Source: Polytrichum commune (taxonomy: Eukaryota; Streptophyta; Polytrichopsida; Polytrichales; Polytrichaceae). Taken from it: a DNA stretch of 60,000 nt. This document shows, one piece after another, positions 45,991 to 57,317 of the stretch; the first letter of the stretch is position 1, and the number at the start of each line of letters is the position of its first letter. The DNA is taken from contig OX485807.1 in assembly GCA_950295325.1 (NCBI GenBank), positions 11,809,001 to 11,869,000 of the forward strand. Direction: 5' to 3'. Made by a program: the position numbers and the translations under genes. Below the pieces are notes generated by a model. The model made no database searches, was not told the origin of the DNA, and worked only from the letters and a program-made list of their open reading frames with translations.

Positions 45991-47194
45991 GGGCGGTTTA
46001 CACTATGGACCATGAAGTTGGACCAGGGCTCTGCAAGGCAGCTGATTGGCTCTTGAAGTTGTCCCGGGACAACTTCGGTTTACACTAAGGAAAAAATGGC
46101 AGAGGGACCATGGAGGTTGAGGTCCCCAAAATATAATTTTTAAGGCCTAATAAATGCACTGACATGGTCCAACGGGTTTTACGTTGAGAGAGGCAAGAGA
46201 GGTGGTCTGGTAGGAAAAGGCAAGGGCCCATGTCAGAGAAATGCCATTTCAAGAATGTTTTAATGAATCTACCTTTTATGTGCCTTAATTATATTATAGC
46301 CCATGAGACATACCAGCACTATCTTGCCCTACCCTTTAAACCCGCTTACACGTGTTTCATCAAACAACGCGGGACATCTAGAACTCAAGAATTCAAGTGC
46401 AGATTTGTTTTTTTGGTCTACCAGCTGCAATGTTTGGAATTTGGAGGCGTGTAATGTACCGTTGGAAAGGTCTTGAAAATACCTTTCCAACGGTATATTA
46501 CACGCCCCAAAATGTTTAAAAACTACAGTTGCAAAAGAATAAAGAAAAATACATAGTCGTTTAGTGATTGTAGATCAGGGTGGTCAAAAGAAGCGCAATG
46601 GGAAATCTTCTAACATTAATTATCAAAGAATTGAAATTTAGTGTTGAGCAAGGTTGGGTGGTAACAACATTAGATATAATCAAACACTAAATATCCTATT
46701 TAGTGTAGTGAAACACAAGGTACATGTCACATGTACAATTGAATCGCTCATTTTCTTTTTGTAAAAATTGTTGTGAGAAGATTTGCAAGCCACATCTTCG
46801 ACACATTTAACAAGAAGTGAAGATAGTTGAAGCCTAAGAGATGACAAGAGAATGATCAAACTTTAAGGCGAAAAGAAGAAAAAACTAATTGACAAGATAA
46901 GTGAAGGCATATGCAGGCAAGTGAAGGCAAATTGAAGTCAACAAAATGGTCAAACTTCATTTTTCCCCAAAACTGCCCTTTTTGGGCTTATATTAAAAAA
47001 ATCAGCACATCCACTTCTTGCCGCATGGTCATTCTTCATGGTCCACATTCGGTTTACACCTAGTGAAGGGCCCATGAACCATGAAAACTAATATTTTAGT
47101 AACTCGGACCATGGAAGTCACCCCATGAAGTTGTCCCACGCAAAATAGGCCTCTTACGTGGGACGACTTCATGGTCCATAGTGTAAACCACCCC
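45991..47194. mobile_element. Harbinger-like non-autonomous element, 1204 bp, TTA duplication
   Basis: The ends are GGGGCGGTTTACACTATGG and (minus strand) GGGGTGGTTTACACTATGG; the inverted repeat continues to about 28 bases with one mismatch. TTA flanks both sides (45988-45990 and 47195-47197). GGGG...GTTTAC termini with TTA/TAA targets fit the PIF/Harbinger group. Inside are a perfect 22-bp palindrome (46056-46077), a hairpin (46446-46506) and a stem-loop near the right end. No ORF. Confidence 0.9.
46446..46506. repeat. Hairpin with 26-base arms, 9-base loop
   Basis: Arms 46446-46471 (GGCGTGTAATGTACCGTTGG...) and 46481-46506 pair at 25 of 26 positions around CTTGAAAAT. The shape resembles a small-RNA precursor but lies inside a MITE. 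Confidence 0.9.
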
Positions 47195-47308
47195 TTAGAT
47201 TCATTGTCCTTACAAGGACCCAAACCACTCAAGATTCTTCAACGGTAGAAAAAAAATTATTCAATTATCAAAACCATGGTTATTGACGATTCTTTTTTTA
47301 TTTGTATA

Positions 47309-47716
47309 CATTGACCATGGATATTCTGGGTCATTTTGTGATGTACCATACTTACGTGCATCCTGATTGGATAGGAACTTGAAATATTACTTAACGTACA
47401 CAAACAATTACTTTGAGTATGTTGTGGGTGTCCCTGACTACTAGACCGTGACCAATACATTGTACAAAGGCTAAGGCATCATGAACAAAATTTGTTGGAT
47501 GATAATGACATTGTAAACGCTTATAATAAGATGCATGCATATTTTAGGGTACGGGTGGAGTGGTGTATAAGGGCTCTTAGACGCATCTCGAAAAAATTGC
47601 TAAAAAAATTTGACTCCAAAAAATCCAAGTACATCACATTGTTTAAGGTTGTTGGCTACCTTATTAATCACTTGCACCGCCAAAGACTAGACTTCATTTA
47701 CCATGTTGGGGAGTGA
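47309..47716 (+). pseudogene. C-terminal fragment of a Harbinger-type (DDE_Tnp_4) transposase
   Basis: One frame reads IDHGYSGSFCDVPYLRAS, stop, LDRNLKYYLTYTNNYFEYVV, GVPDY, stop. This matches the D-x-G-x-x-G-S-x-x-D-x-x-x-L-R and E-Y-x-x-G-D-P-G-Y parts of plant HARBI1-type transposases. After a shift it continues NKMHAYFRVRVEWCIRAL and then LINHLHRQRLDF, matching the conserved R-V-R-V-E-W and F-L-H-R-R-R-x-D-F end. Two stops, one shift and the changed GDPGY motif show it is inactive. It begins 112 bp after the Harbinger-like element at 45991-47194. Confidence 0.7.
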
Positions 47717-48119
47717 AACAATGACGAAGATGATGATGGTTAGGACAGTGATCTCTAGTGTAGCATTAATTTTTCGTTCCCACAGTTATGGGTGTGTAGA
47801 TTAAGAGCGTTGAGTCAATATAATTTGTTTGATACATTTGCGTACAATGATAATCATTTTCTTCTTGAATTTGGATTGCTTATACCATACTAAAATTTGG
47901 CCATGAAGTTCATGCAACCAAAGAGTTACAATTACAATTTCATTTAAGTGTGCTAAACTTCATAATTATGATATTTGTCTTCGTTTCGTGTTTGTTTTTA
48001 TCACTTTACACAACACATGCCATGTATGCTCATCACACGACCTTATATGAAGACTTTCGAGCTAACTTTAGGTAACAGTTGGAAAATCAACATATATGCT
48101 CACACAACTTCAGTTTATG

Positions 48120-48545
48120 CAAGAAATGCAAAATCAACGTTTATGCTCAAACAAAATTTTATTTTCAAACACTCATAGACAAACAACCTATATGCAACAC
48201 AAACATACTCATAGTAGTCAATAAATGCAAAATTAATCTTTATGCAACATATGCAACCTCAAGGTATTCAAAAATGCAACATCATAATCCATGTAACACA
48301 TGCAACCTCAATTTGCCAAAGAAATGCAAAATCAAACTTTATGTTAAACATACAACCTCATATCAAGTCATTTGATGCATAATCATATTTTATGCTAATC
48401 AAACACCATAAAATCATATGAAAAATGCAAAATCAGCCTTTTTGTGACTCATATAACCCAAACCTCATTAGTAAAGCAAAGTCAACCTATATGGTACTCA
48501 CAGTACCAAGAATGACATTTGGAATGCAAAATCAACCTATATGAT
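48120..48545. repeat. ~50-bp period degenerate tandem array
   Basis: The core AAATGCAAAATCAACC recurs with ATGCA-type anchors at 48126, 48225, 48274, 48324, 48375, 48425, 48475 and 48524; the copy near 48176 is degenerate. Spacing is 49-51 bases. TTTATGC and CATGCAACCTCA fill the units. Confidence 0.85.
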
Positions 48546-48596
48546 CCTACAAGAAGAGAAGGTTGGTCACTCTTGACTTGAATGTTTCCTTTGAAA

Positions 48597-49397
48597 TCAC
48601 TCCAAGACCACGTGCATTTTTCCAAATTTTTTAACATTTTGCGATATCTTCTTATCTTCAACAAACTTTCCCCTACGTTTTTCTGACTCTATACGAGCAA
48701 GGTTCGTTTGTGGCTTTGTATGTTTCTCTTCCGATTTTGCAATGAACAACTCTTCTGTTCTAAAATCATTAGTCAAATGATTGGTAATCACAACAAAATT
48801 CCTTGATTGTGTGGACAACATGTCTGTTTTGGTAAGAGGTTTCTCTATAGGAGTTTTGACATCCTTGGGGGAGGATTCTCTCACGCCCCTAGAAAATCTT
48901 GTGTACCGGGTAACACCATTGTCAAGGACTCCAAATCTTCACTTGCACCACTCGGCGAGCAATGGTCTATGATGGATTGCCGTCTCTTCAACACAATCCG
49001 AGCCGCATGACCATCAGTGCGCTTTAATTGCTCCAACACCTCATCACATTGGAGAGTGGCATTGTTGGAATTGTCTTTATTGTTATTGTTTGTTTTAATC
49101 TCCTTCAAGATCTCTTTTAAATGATCCTTCAAGATCTCTTCAACAAAGAGACTCTTTGAACACTTCCTTCCCCACAAGACTAGGTACAAGCAAGGTTACT
49201 TGCTTGTGACGTCTACAATACTTGGCAAAATGAATGTTGTAGGATGCTACTAAACATGATAAGTGGAGAGAATCCACAATAGGCATGGATCCCTTCTCCC
49301 GCCTAGGTGCCTTCAATGGGTGAGGTAGCAATGAAAACCCATTAGCATCATCGGCCTCATCTCCATCTTCTTCTAAACGCACCATTATTGGAGCCAT
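48597..49397 (-). pseudogene. Unknown minus-strand ORF relic, frameshifted
   Basis: From the ATG at 49397 the frame gives MAPIMVRLEEDGDEADDANG and reaches VPSLVGKEVFKESLC. A neighbouring frame takes over with SLFVEEILKDHLKEILKEIK and runs to a stop at 48881, and a third frame (EKPLTKTDMLSTQSRNFVVI) ends at 48597. The charged helical middle is rich in Lys, Glu and Asn. I do not recognise the family. The interlocking frames suggest one decayed coding region of at least 250 codons, plausibly a transposon accessory gene. Its 5' side is the 112-bp array. Confidence 0.35.
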
Positions 49398-49526
49398 TGA
49401 TGCCTATGAAAAACCAAGATTAAATCAACATCTTCCTTAAACCTCAATCCTAATTTTAGACTACACATAGAGTTTGCAAACAAACAAAGATTTGAAGCAA
49501 AAATTAAAATGAAACATGAATGAATT

Positions 49527-49965
49527 GGGATTGTAAGGAAACATAGAGTTTTTTCAATAAAACTCCCAAAACAACGTATTTGCTTATTTTGGAAACCCAA
49601 GATCACATCACATACATAATTTGCTTGCATAAGGAGTCGAGATTGTAAGATAGCATAGAGGTTTTTCAAGAAAACTCCCAAAACATTAGATTTGCTCATT
49701 TTGGAAACCCAATATTGCATCACACACAAAGTTTGTTTGCATAAGGAGCTGGGATTGTAAGGAAACATTGGGGTGTTTAAAAAAAGACCCCAAAACAACA
49801 TATTTGCTCATTTTGGAAACCAAAGATCACATCACAAAAAAAATTATTTGCATAAGGAAATGGGATTGTAAGCAAGAATAGAGGATTTTCAAGAAAAGAA
49901 AAGAAAATCCTAAAACATCATATTTTCTCATTTTGGTGACTAGACCCTGCTTCAAAACCCTGACG
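49527..49965. repeat. 112-bp tandem repeat, four copies
   Basis: GATTGTAAG anchors lie at 49529, 49641, 49753 and 49864. Each unit contains TTTTTCAAGAAAACTCCCAA, a TTTGCTCATTTTGGAAACCC segment and TTTGCATAAGGAG. The array lies immediately upstream of the minus-strand ORF relic, in its leader or promoter position. Confidence 0.9.
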
Positions 49966-52330
49966 AGCCCACTCTGTTTGATGAACCTAGGGTCAAACGT
50001 GTTTTGAAGGTCTCCCACACCTTGAAAGGAGTTTGGGTCCGCGTTTGTTTTTAGATGTTGTCGACGGGTTGACTTTTTGGTTACGGACGGGTGATTCCCC
50101 TAACTCCCCCAAATCAACATGTGTTTAGGGGGGTTAATTAGCGGATAACTCTAATGTTATGAAAATGATCAAATATTCTTATTGCAAAAACACATACTTG
50201 TCAATAAAATTTCCATTTCAGCAACATTGTGTAAAGAATAATATTATAGTGCAGGTTGTTCAATAGACAAACCCTAGATTCTGAGGAGGGAAAAAAGAGT
50301 CGCACCTACCTATCTATCTATATATACATACACATACTGGAGCCGTTTGTCGCCATATCCGCATCTTATATATTGCCCCCACTGAAACCTGAACTCCCTC
50401 AGTTAATTCCACAAGTTTAGAAAGTAGGACTATTCTGGTGAAGCCACGTAGGCAAGTAAGTAAAAGGTAAGAATCAACAGGAATGTGCCACTTCAGCCCT
50501 AAACCTCTGGGCTCCAACACGTGGGATATTCTGATTTGTCAGATCAAACTCAAGCATTGGTTTTGGAAGAGAGTGGGCCCAGTTTGAAGGATTCTTCTAA
50601 ACACAGACTGCTAACTTTCATAATATTCTCCCTCCAACAGTGGCAAGTTGGCGGAATTACTTCAGTACCTGGGAGACGCACTTACAGTAATTACTCCCAC
50701 CTCCATGAATCATGAACTTCTAAATTGGCACCAAATGTGACTTGAGCTTTGTTTAGTATGAAGAATCATAGATTGGGGGAAACTGTGGTTCAATTATAGT
50801 AAAGCGAAGTGTCATATTCTTTGGAATGTGGCCTTTCAACCCGGGCTGGAAATCATGTGTCGGTTCCAAAGGCCACAACTTGCCAAGCAACTACTGTAAT
50901 TAGTACTTACCTTGTACAAGTATTTCTGATCAGTCGTTCGCAGCCGGCAGCCGGCACACTGCAAAACCTCCAAAATCTCCAAAATTTGCCACAGTCAGCG
51001 AGGATTTCCAGAGGAGAATGGCGCTCGGAGGTGGGAGCTCCGGGACCTTCGTTGCAGCGCAAACCACAGCTTTGACGTGAGGGGCTTTAAGGCTTGTACA
51101 CCCACATCACAACCGGATCAGAGTTCTCACACTCTTCTAGATCTCCTCACCTTTTTCTGAGTAATCCCACCCTCCTCAGACAACCATGATTTACTCTTGC
51201 TTCTGGAACCAACCCAGGCAGGTCTAGATAAGATTTTTTAGAAATTAGTCTTCCCAGCTCCTCAGAAATTAGTCTTGTTGCCCATTTCGATCTCATCTCT
51301 ATCCCCTGTTCGAGATTCCCTTCGGCCACCCCGAATGATTTCTGCTCACATTCTCACGGTCCTGTCCCGATCTCACCTTAATCGACTCCCCTTCTCAAGA
51401 TTAACTTGATCTCAGCTTCATCTCTTTGCCAAGGAAGGATCGCCAAGGACGAAGTCTGCAAAGAACCACTATTCCTTGGGTTTGTTTCTCACAACACATG
51501 TTCTCGTACAAGACTGAATCATCAATGTTTTGGGAGTAGGAGATTGTTACACCACTCACGATGAGCTGTGGATCTACTACAACTGAGATCCATTAATCCA
51601 GGTGACACCACACACCTTTTTCCCTCTAATCCTGAGCTTACAACTCACATTCAAAGATTTAGTGCAAGAAACTAGGAACACGCGAGGTAGCATATTACGT
51701 GCTCCCCCACCAGTGTTCGGGGAGATTTTGGGTATAATCGTTGTCAAAATCCTAGCGTTTCGAAGTCCAAGTCCTAGGTTACATATTGTTATCTTTCGGT
51801 TCTTCTTTACTAATTTGAGATTTATTTCACAGGTTCCTCTAAAAATGTGAATGTTCGGTAAATTTCCTAAGTCTTGAACTTCAACCGGTTGACCTCAAAC
51901 TCAACCGGTTCATCTCTAACTAGCGGTCGGTTCTTCCCGCTAATTAGTGCTATCGTGGGCACTCACTTGCTCGCCACTTGCAGTGAGGGCATACAATAGC
52001 ACGTCGGAATCGCCGCTATAGCACTAATTTTTATCGAGGTCAGATGCCCACAAGGGGTAAGGAGATAGCTCACGCACTTATGAGAAGTGCGTCCATCTCA
52101 TCGTCTTCCCGAGGAACATTCCTGCGAGTTCGAAAGTGATAGATCAGAGAAAATAGTTTTTAGATTGCTGTGCCCCCTTGCTTATTTGGTAAACCATGCG
52201 GAAAGGAGAAAAAGTGCGCGGAAGCGCTGCCGAATTTTTTTCGGCAGACTCTTGAGGGAATCCATTCGCTAACACTAATTCTGATGACACTAATTTTCTT
52301 GTGATCAGATCACCATCACGGAAGGAGATG
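49966..52330. other. No recognisable gene
   Basis: Short ORFs only. A frame from 52051 (MPTRGKEIAHALMRSASISS) is compact but ends quickly and has no family match. Possible donor and acceptor sites occur, so untranslated exons cannot be excluded. Confidence 0.35.
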
Positions 52331-52339
52331 CCTCTGAAC

Positions 52340-53015
52340 TTGCTTGAACTATTCCCCAATTTGCTCACATTTCTCATGTATTGGGTTCACACATTGCCTT
52401 TTTGGATTCCTGCATTGAGAGCTTGTCGAGAGAGTTTTACCTCCGCTGGAGGCAATCTGTGGGGGTGCTTTTCGTGGGTAGCATGCATGTGTCGTTGTTG
52501 GTGATGTGGAGTAGGTTGAGTGTGAATTTGAGGAGAGTTGGAGCTTAATACTCCAGGGACCTGAATGGCGGAGAAGATTGGAATGGGTGCTTGATAATTG
52601 GTGAAGGTTTTGAGTTCACACATTGGCTTTGATGTTTGCTTCTGCAAGGCTCGCCGGCCTTGTGGATATGTCGATCCTCGACATGCGTGACATTCTCTGC
52701 CGACTCGCTGTAAGATCATGAGAAAGGTGGACCTGAGAAAGTTTCAGAATTCCCTACTTGCTCCCCAATTCGCTCGTTCTCTCAAGTGTTGAGGTCACAC
52801 ATTGCCTCTTGATTTTTTTGCTTCTGAATTGAGAGTGGGGCAGGAAGTTTCACATCAGCTGGAGGCAATTTGTGGGCGTGGGTTTTTTCTGGGTGCCCTT
52901 TTGGGAGGAGCAGGCATGTCTGGTTGTTGGTCACGTGGAGTAGGTTCGGCGTGAATTTGTAGAGGGTAGAGCTCTCAGTCCAGGAACCCTGAATGGGGGC
53001 GAAGATTGAGAATTT
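52340..53015. repeat. Diverged ~410-430 bp tandem duplication
   Basis: Bases about 52345-52585 and 52755-53010 align over TTCCCCAATTTGCTC, TCACACATTGCC, GCTGGAGGCAAT, GTGGAGTAGGTT and GAATGG...GAAGATTG. Indels shift the offset from about 409 to 428. Confidence 0.75.
52648..52711 (+). CDS. Exon-like segment, copy 1 (LAGLVDMSILDM)
   Basis: Codons for LAGLVDMSILDMRDILCRLA end at a donor-like CT/GTAAGATCATG. A second copy at 53993-54058 encodes EAGLMEMSILDMCEKLSANL and ends at the same GTAAGATCATG. Many differences are synonymous or conservative, which hints that these were coding exons. The gene and family are unknown. Confidence 0.3.
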
Positions 53016-53475
53016 TGGCTAAATTTTCCTCATTGAATCGGTTGCGGAGGTTGTGAGCATCTTGTCAGTTGGTGCCAATCCTGAAATGCTTTTAGCGCAG
53101 CAAATCACGCCTTGTTTCGAGTCAATTGCAAGACCTGTGCCACAAAGTGGCTATGTTAACATACTTTACTATGTAAATACATTGATATTTTGCATGTGTA
53201 GGTAATAGTCTTCTGATGAGAGTTCTAGGCAAGTTGGAACGTTCCAATTTGCAGGGGCGAGGTCGAGGGCGAGATTCCCATGAGTCGAAAAGGGTATTTT
53301 GTTGGAGAGAGTACAACATACTGTAATATGTCATGGCTAGTGGTACATCTGTTTTTAATTTATTTCAAAATATGCATTTTAAAATGCTCAGCAAATTTTG
53401 AGGTGTTTTTAATGTTTTTATTACTCACTACTATAGTCAAGTTGAGGCCAATAGGGTGAATATAGACATGCAAAC

Positions 53476-53709
53476 TTGGTCAATTGTTACATATTATCAT
53501 CTAGCATTATTACAATCAAACTTAATAGCAGTGCCTGGACCTTGAACCTTGCCACACGAACTGACGTTGAAAAAGACAAATTTCACATTGAGAATGATCC
53601 AGGCGCAATCTTGCATCAATACTTGGACGGAGAAACGCTTAAAGAATTGAACCTTGAAGAGGGGAATGTTTTTGACAATGATTTTTCCATAAAGGACCTT
53701 ACGGATTGA
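53476..53709 (+). CDS. Hypothetical ORF fragment
   Basis: The second part of this frame reads NLATRTDVEKDKFHIENDPG and then LKELNLEEGNVFDNDFSIKD before TGA. Its balanced, acidic composition looks protein-like. It lies between the two LAGLVDMSILDM-type exon copies and could be another exon of the same decayed locus. No family recognised. Confidence 0.2.
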   Translation: MVNCYILSSSIITIKLNSSAWTLNLATRTDVEKDKFHIENDPGAILHQYLDGETLKELNLEEGNVFDNDFSIKDLTD

Positions 53710-53992
53710 TGTCTTCAATGATGTTCAATTAAAAACATTGAAAACATTTTGAAATATTATAAAATGCATTTCATAATGCTGCCTCCGACCTCTAGAATAA
53801 AAAATGCAACACAAGCCATGGCATACTGACATTCTATGAGGTGGTCATAATTATCTAGTCATATTTCCTTGCTGAATTCTCATAGTTGCACAAAATGGGT
53901 TTATTGGCACGCAAGTCAGAGTCAGGCAGGAGTTCAAGGTGATGTCTGAGGTAGAGGTGGAGGTAATGCACCTGGGTCATTTTTTGACCACT

Positions 53993-54058
53993 GGAGAAGC
54001 CGGCCTCATGGAAATGTCGATCCTTGATATGTGCGAAAAACTCTCTGCCAACTTACTG
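53993..54058 (+). CDS. Exon-like segment, copy 2 (EAGLMEMSILDM)
   Basis: Paralogue of the segment at 52648-52711, about 1.34 kb downstream, ending at the same splice donor sequence. The frame extends upstream through VEVEVMHLGHFLTTGEAGL to an ATG at 53944. Confidence 0.3.
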
Positions 54059-54069
54059 TAAGATCATGG

Positions 54070-55900
54070 TCCTTTATCCTATTTTTTTTATGATCCAATT
54101 TTCAACAGTGACTTTGGTTTGCAATCTGATGATTGAGTGATGTTCAAGTAGTGCTCGGGCTTTCAATTCTTTTTCCTGTACTTGAATCTAAATGAAAATG
54201 AACGCGAATCACTCATCAAAAGGCCAAGTTGGGTGAAGAAGAACACATCGAAACAACATCATAGAAAATTAAGAACAGTGCTTATATTATTGGTGACGTC
54301 CTTTCTGAGCTATCAGGTCCATTGTCATACTTTATGAACCTTACTGTTTGCAAAGAGGAGAGCCAGAGAATTGACATAAAGAGACCTGAGATGGAAGAGC
54401 ATGGCGATATTTCTGCACAGTGCATGGAAAAAAAATAAACCCATCAATGTTAAGCATTTGACGGACCTTGTAATTAGTGACCGGCATTGAATGTGGAGTC
54501 ACTGTTGATACATACCCTTCAGGTTTAATATCTGGTTGTGCTAACTTAACAACATTTAGGTAATGATTCATTCAACGATTTGGCAAAAAATTCTCATACT
54601 TGGGACAAGCACATACAATGCAATTGCTTGAACTTGTGGTTAGCACATGAAAGAACTTGCATGTCTTGAACTGAGGGTAGTGTGCGGAAGCTTTGTTGAA
54701 AATCTTTCCAGTTTCTCCTAGAGGATTCTAAGTGTATGTATTTCTTCTAATGTGGGATTAGAAATAATGTGCCATGTATTTATCGTGGGTCATATAAATT
54801 TTCTTTAGTGTTATCTTGAACATCTCTTGTACAATGAGTGTAGGGCTTTGTTTGTATCCAACCGGTGAAGTTGTCCGTCATCATTTGAGCCAACATACCG
54901 CTTATGTAGTGTATAGATGTATGCATGTTACATCAATTTGCAAATTTCAATAATGATGTCAAAGAACCTACCCAGCCTATATAATCAAGATTTTAATACT
55001 ACTTGATAATTGATACTTGGTGGATATCACTAGATGACATGATCTTTCCTTACACAGAACATTATGGGGTCAATACTCATTCGCATTTTATATTGATACT
55101 AGAATAATTTGACCTAGGTGTGGATATTATATGAAGCCCAATGGTATGTACTTAGAAGTATTCAAACATAACTATTTACACCCAAGTGGTATTTAAAAAA
55201 ATGTGATATCAACATCATTCCCGTGTTAAAGTGAGATCATAAGGTGAAAAGGAGGTGCTGCAGCTTGAAGGAAGGACAAGTAGACAACCCTTATTTGGAT
55301 ACTTTTCTTATTAGAAAACCTGCATTTGAGTGGCATGTGGATTGGTGTGGCTCCAAGAACGGATACCAAATAGACATTTGACAGTCCAAAAGAGGTTGAA
55401 TTGTGTGCTCAAAAGATGATAATTGTACTAGGCTCAATAGTCAACATAATTGAAGGGGTACGTGACCATTTAAAGAGCACGAGAATCTTCACTTTGATAA
55501 TGAATAAGATATTCATACAAGCTCCAAAAATTATTAGGAAAGTGGCTACGGCGTCGATTTGGATTTGCTACCCATCTTGTACTAATCATGCATTTCATAT
55601 CCTAGGAGAAGTGGGCTAGTTGGAAGAAGTAAACATTTAAGGCCCATCTGCCTTATTGGGAATGTTGCCTCATACGATGCTCAAGGGCACTGAGCTTGTT
55701 AAGTTAGTCCTAAGGACGCAACGCCATGGTCAGGGAAGCGATGGCGTCAGAGCCGAGCAAGGACTGTGTGGCAGCTTTCAGTTTCATCACGGAAGTGCGT
55801 ATTCGTTGTGTCATTGAGAGATTTTTTTGAGAGGTGGTGAGAGTGCTTGTCCTTGCGTTTAGAGTCTTTCCTGAAGCATTTGAAACCCTCTCACACTATA
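54070..55900. other. No recognisable gene
   Basis: AT-rich DNA with only short ORFs. Nothing in either strand resembles a retroelement or host domain clearly. Confidence 0.35.
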
Positions 55901-56740
55901 GCAGATCCACATTACGCCGCTTCTTGATCACCGTGGCGTCTTTCTTTACAGTACATACATGCGATCTAATTTTGCGAGGTTGTTGTGCCGTGTTAGATTC
56001 CTTGTTTTGACAATCCATGAAGTTGTAATTGAAGTAGTCGTATCTCAAAACTACTGCTCATACTGATTCTATGCGAGTGTCACGGGTGAGAGTACGCTCC
56101 GATCTGTGCAGTAACGCAAGGGATTGCCAAGGTTTTCATCTAACTTGAATTTCACGCATTTATATATCTGTCTAGCGCAATGCAAGGTTTCTAAGGTTCG
56201 TTATCACGGCGCAACCTTGGTGTAGATTTTTGAGAAAAAATCACGGGCAATTATAGGAAGCGTTTCATTTTCTTGGAGGAATTTTAGAAACTCTTCCATG
56301 CTTAGAAGGAAAGACCGTTGCAGATCCACATTGAGCTGATTCTTGATCCACCGTGACGTCCTCCTTTACATACTTGCGATCGGATCCTGCGAGGAGGTTG
56401 TGCCCGCGCTAGATTACGCTGTTTTAGGAATCCGCGGAGTCTTAATTGAAGTTGTATATTCTTTAAAGTATTGCTCATTCTAGTCCTATGCGAGTGTCAT
56501 CGGTTAGATTACTTTCGGATCTCTTCAATAAGAAGGGGATGTTTGTCATCTAAATAACACATTTGGTATATGTATCCAATGCAATGTAAGATTTCTGAGG
56601 CTCGCTATCGCAGCGGAAGTTTGCTGTGAAGTTTTGAGAAAACTTGACGGAAATTGTGAGAAATGTTGCTTCATTTGAGGATTTGGAGATCCGCAAGGGA
56701 GGATTAGTAGCTGGTTAGCCGTATCCGTAGCATCGGATAG
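55901..56740. repeat. ~419-bp tandem duplication upstream of the ATL gene
   Basis: Both copies begin GCAGATCCACATT (55901 and 56320). They align through GCGAGGTTGTG-like, TTAATTGAAGT, TGCTCAT and CTATGCGAGTGTCA segments and on into the AAGGTTTCT / AAGATTTCT part. Divergence is considerable. The duplicated DNA lies in the promoter or 5' untranslated region of the RING gene. Confidence 0.75.
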
Positions 56741-57317
56741 AAGTTGATAGGAATAACTCGAGCCACGCAAGATTTTCGTCCGACCTCACTGTAGATTGTT
56801 TTCAATGTTCAGTGCCTCATGATGCAAGTGTCGCAACCGCTGAAATATCACAGGTTCTCGTGTTCATATTTATTTTCTAGGTGAGGCTGATTTGTGCATA
56901 TTCTGTGCATACCTCTTCAGGAGAACCATGCGAATGTTATAAAACCTTATGCAGTTTTTATTACTAGATGGCAAGAGTGTGGCAAGATGTGTCGCCTGTT
57001 TATAATTAGTGGAAATTGTAGATGCAGGGATCGAGATATGGAGCTTGCGGTGTAAATGATTGCAGTGGCATGTGAGGACCGAGGATGACAACTCCAAATT
57101 CATGTTGAGGGGCTAGTTTTTGGAGTTCTTCACGCAAATTTTCATGCGGCGGGCGGCAAGATTAACACATGTTGACTTGATTTCAGTTCGATGGCATAGA
57201 AGTGACACCAAATGGCGATTGCGGGCAATTCAAGTGAGTGTCTCGCTGAGAAATTAGTCATGTAAATAACGTATATCCTGTTTGGTGCTGCTGGAGTTAC
57301 AAAATGACTATGAGCGC

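Noticed and set aside
46446-46506. miRNA gene
   Set aside because: A fine hairpin, but it lies inside a MITE and has no independent sign of processing; kept as a repeat.
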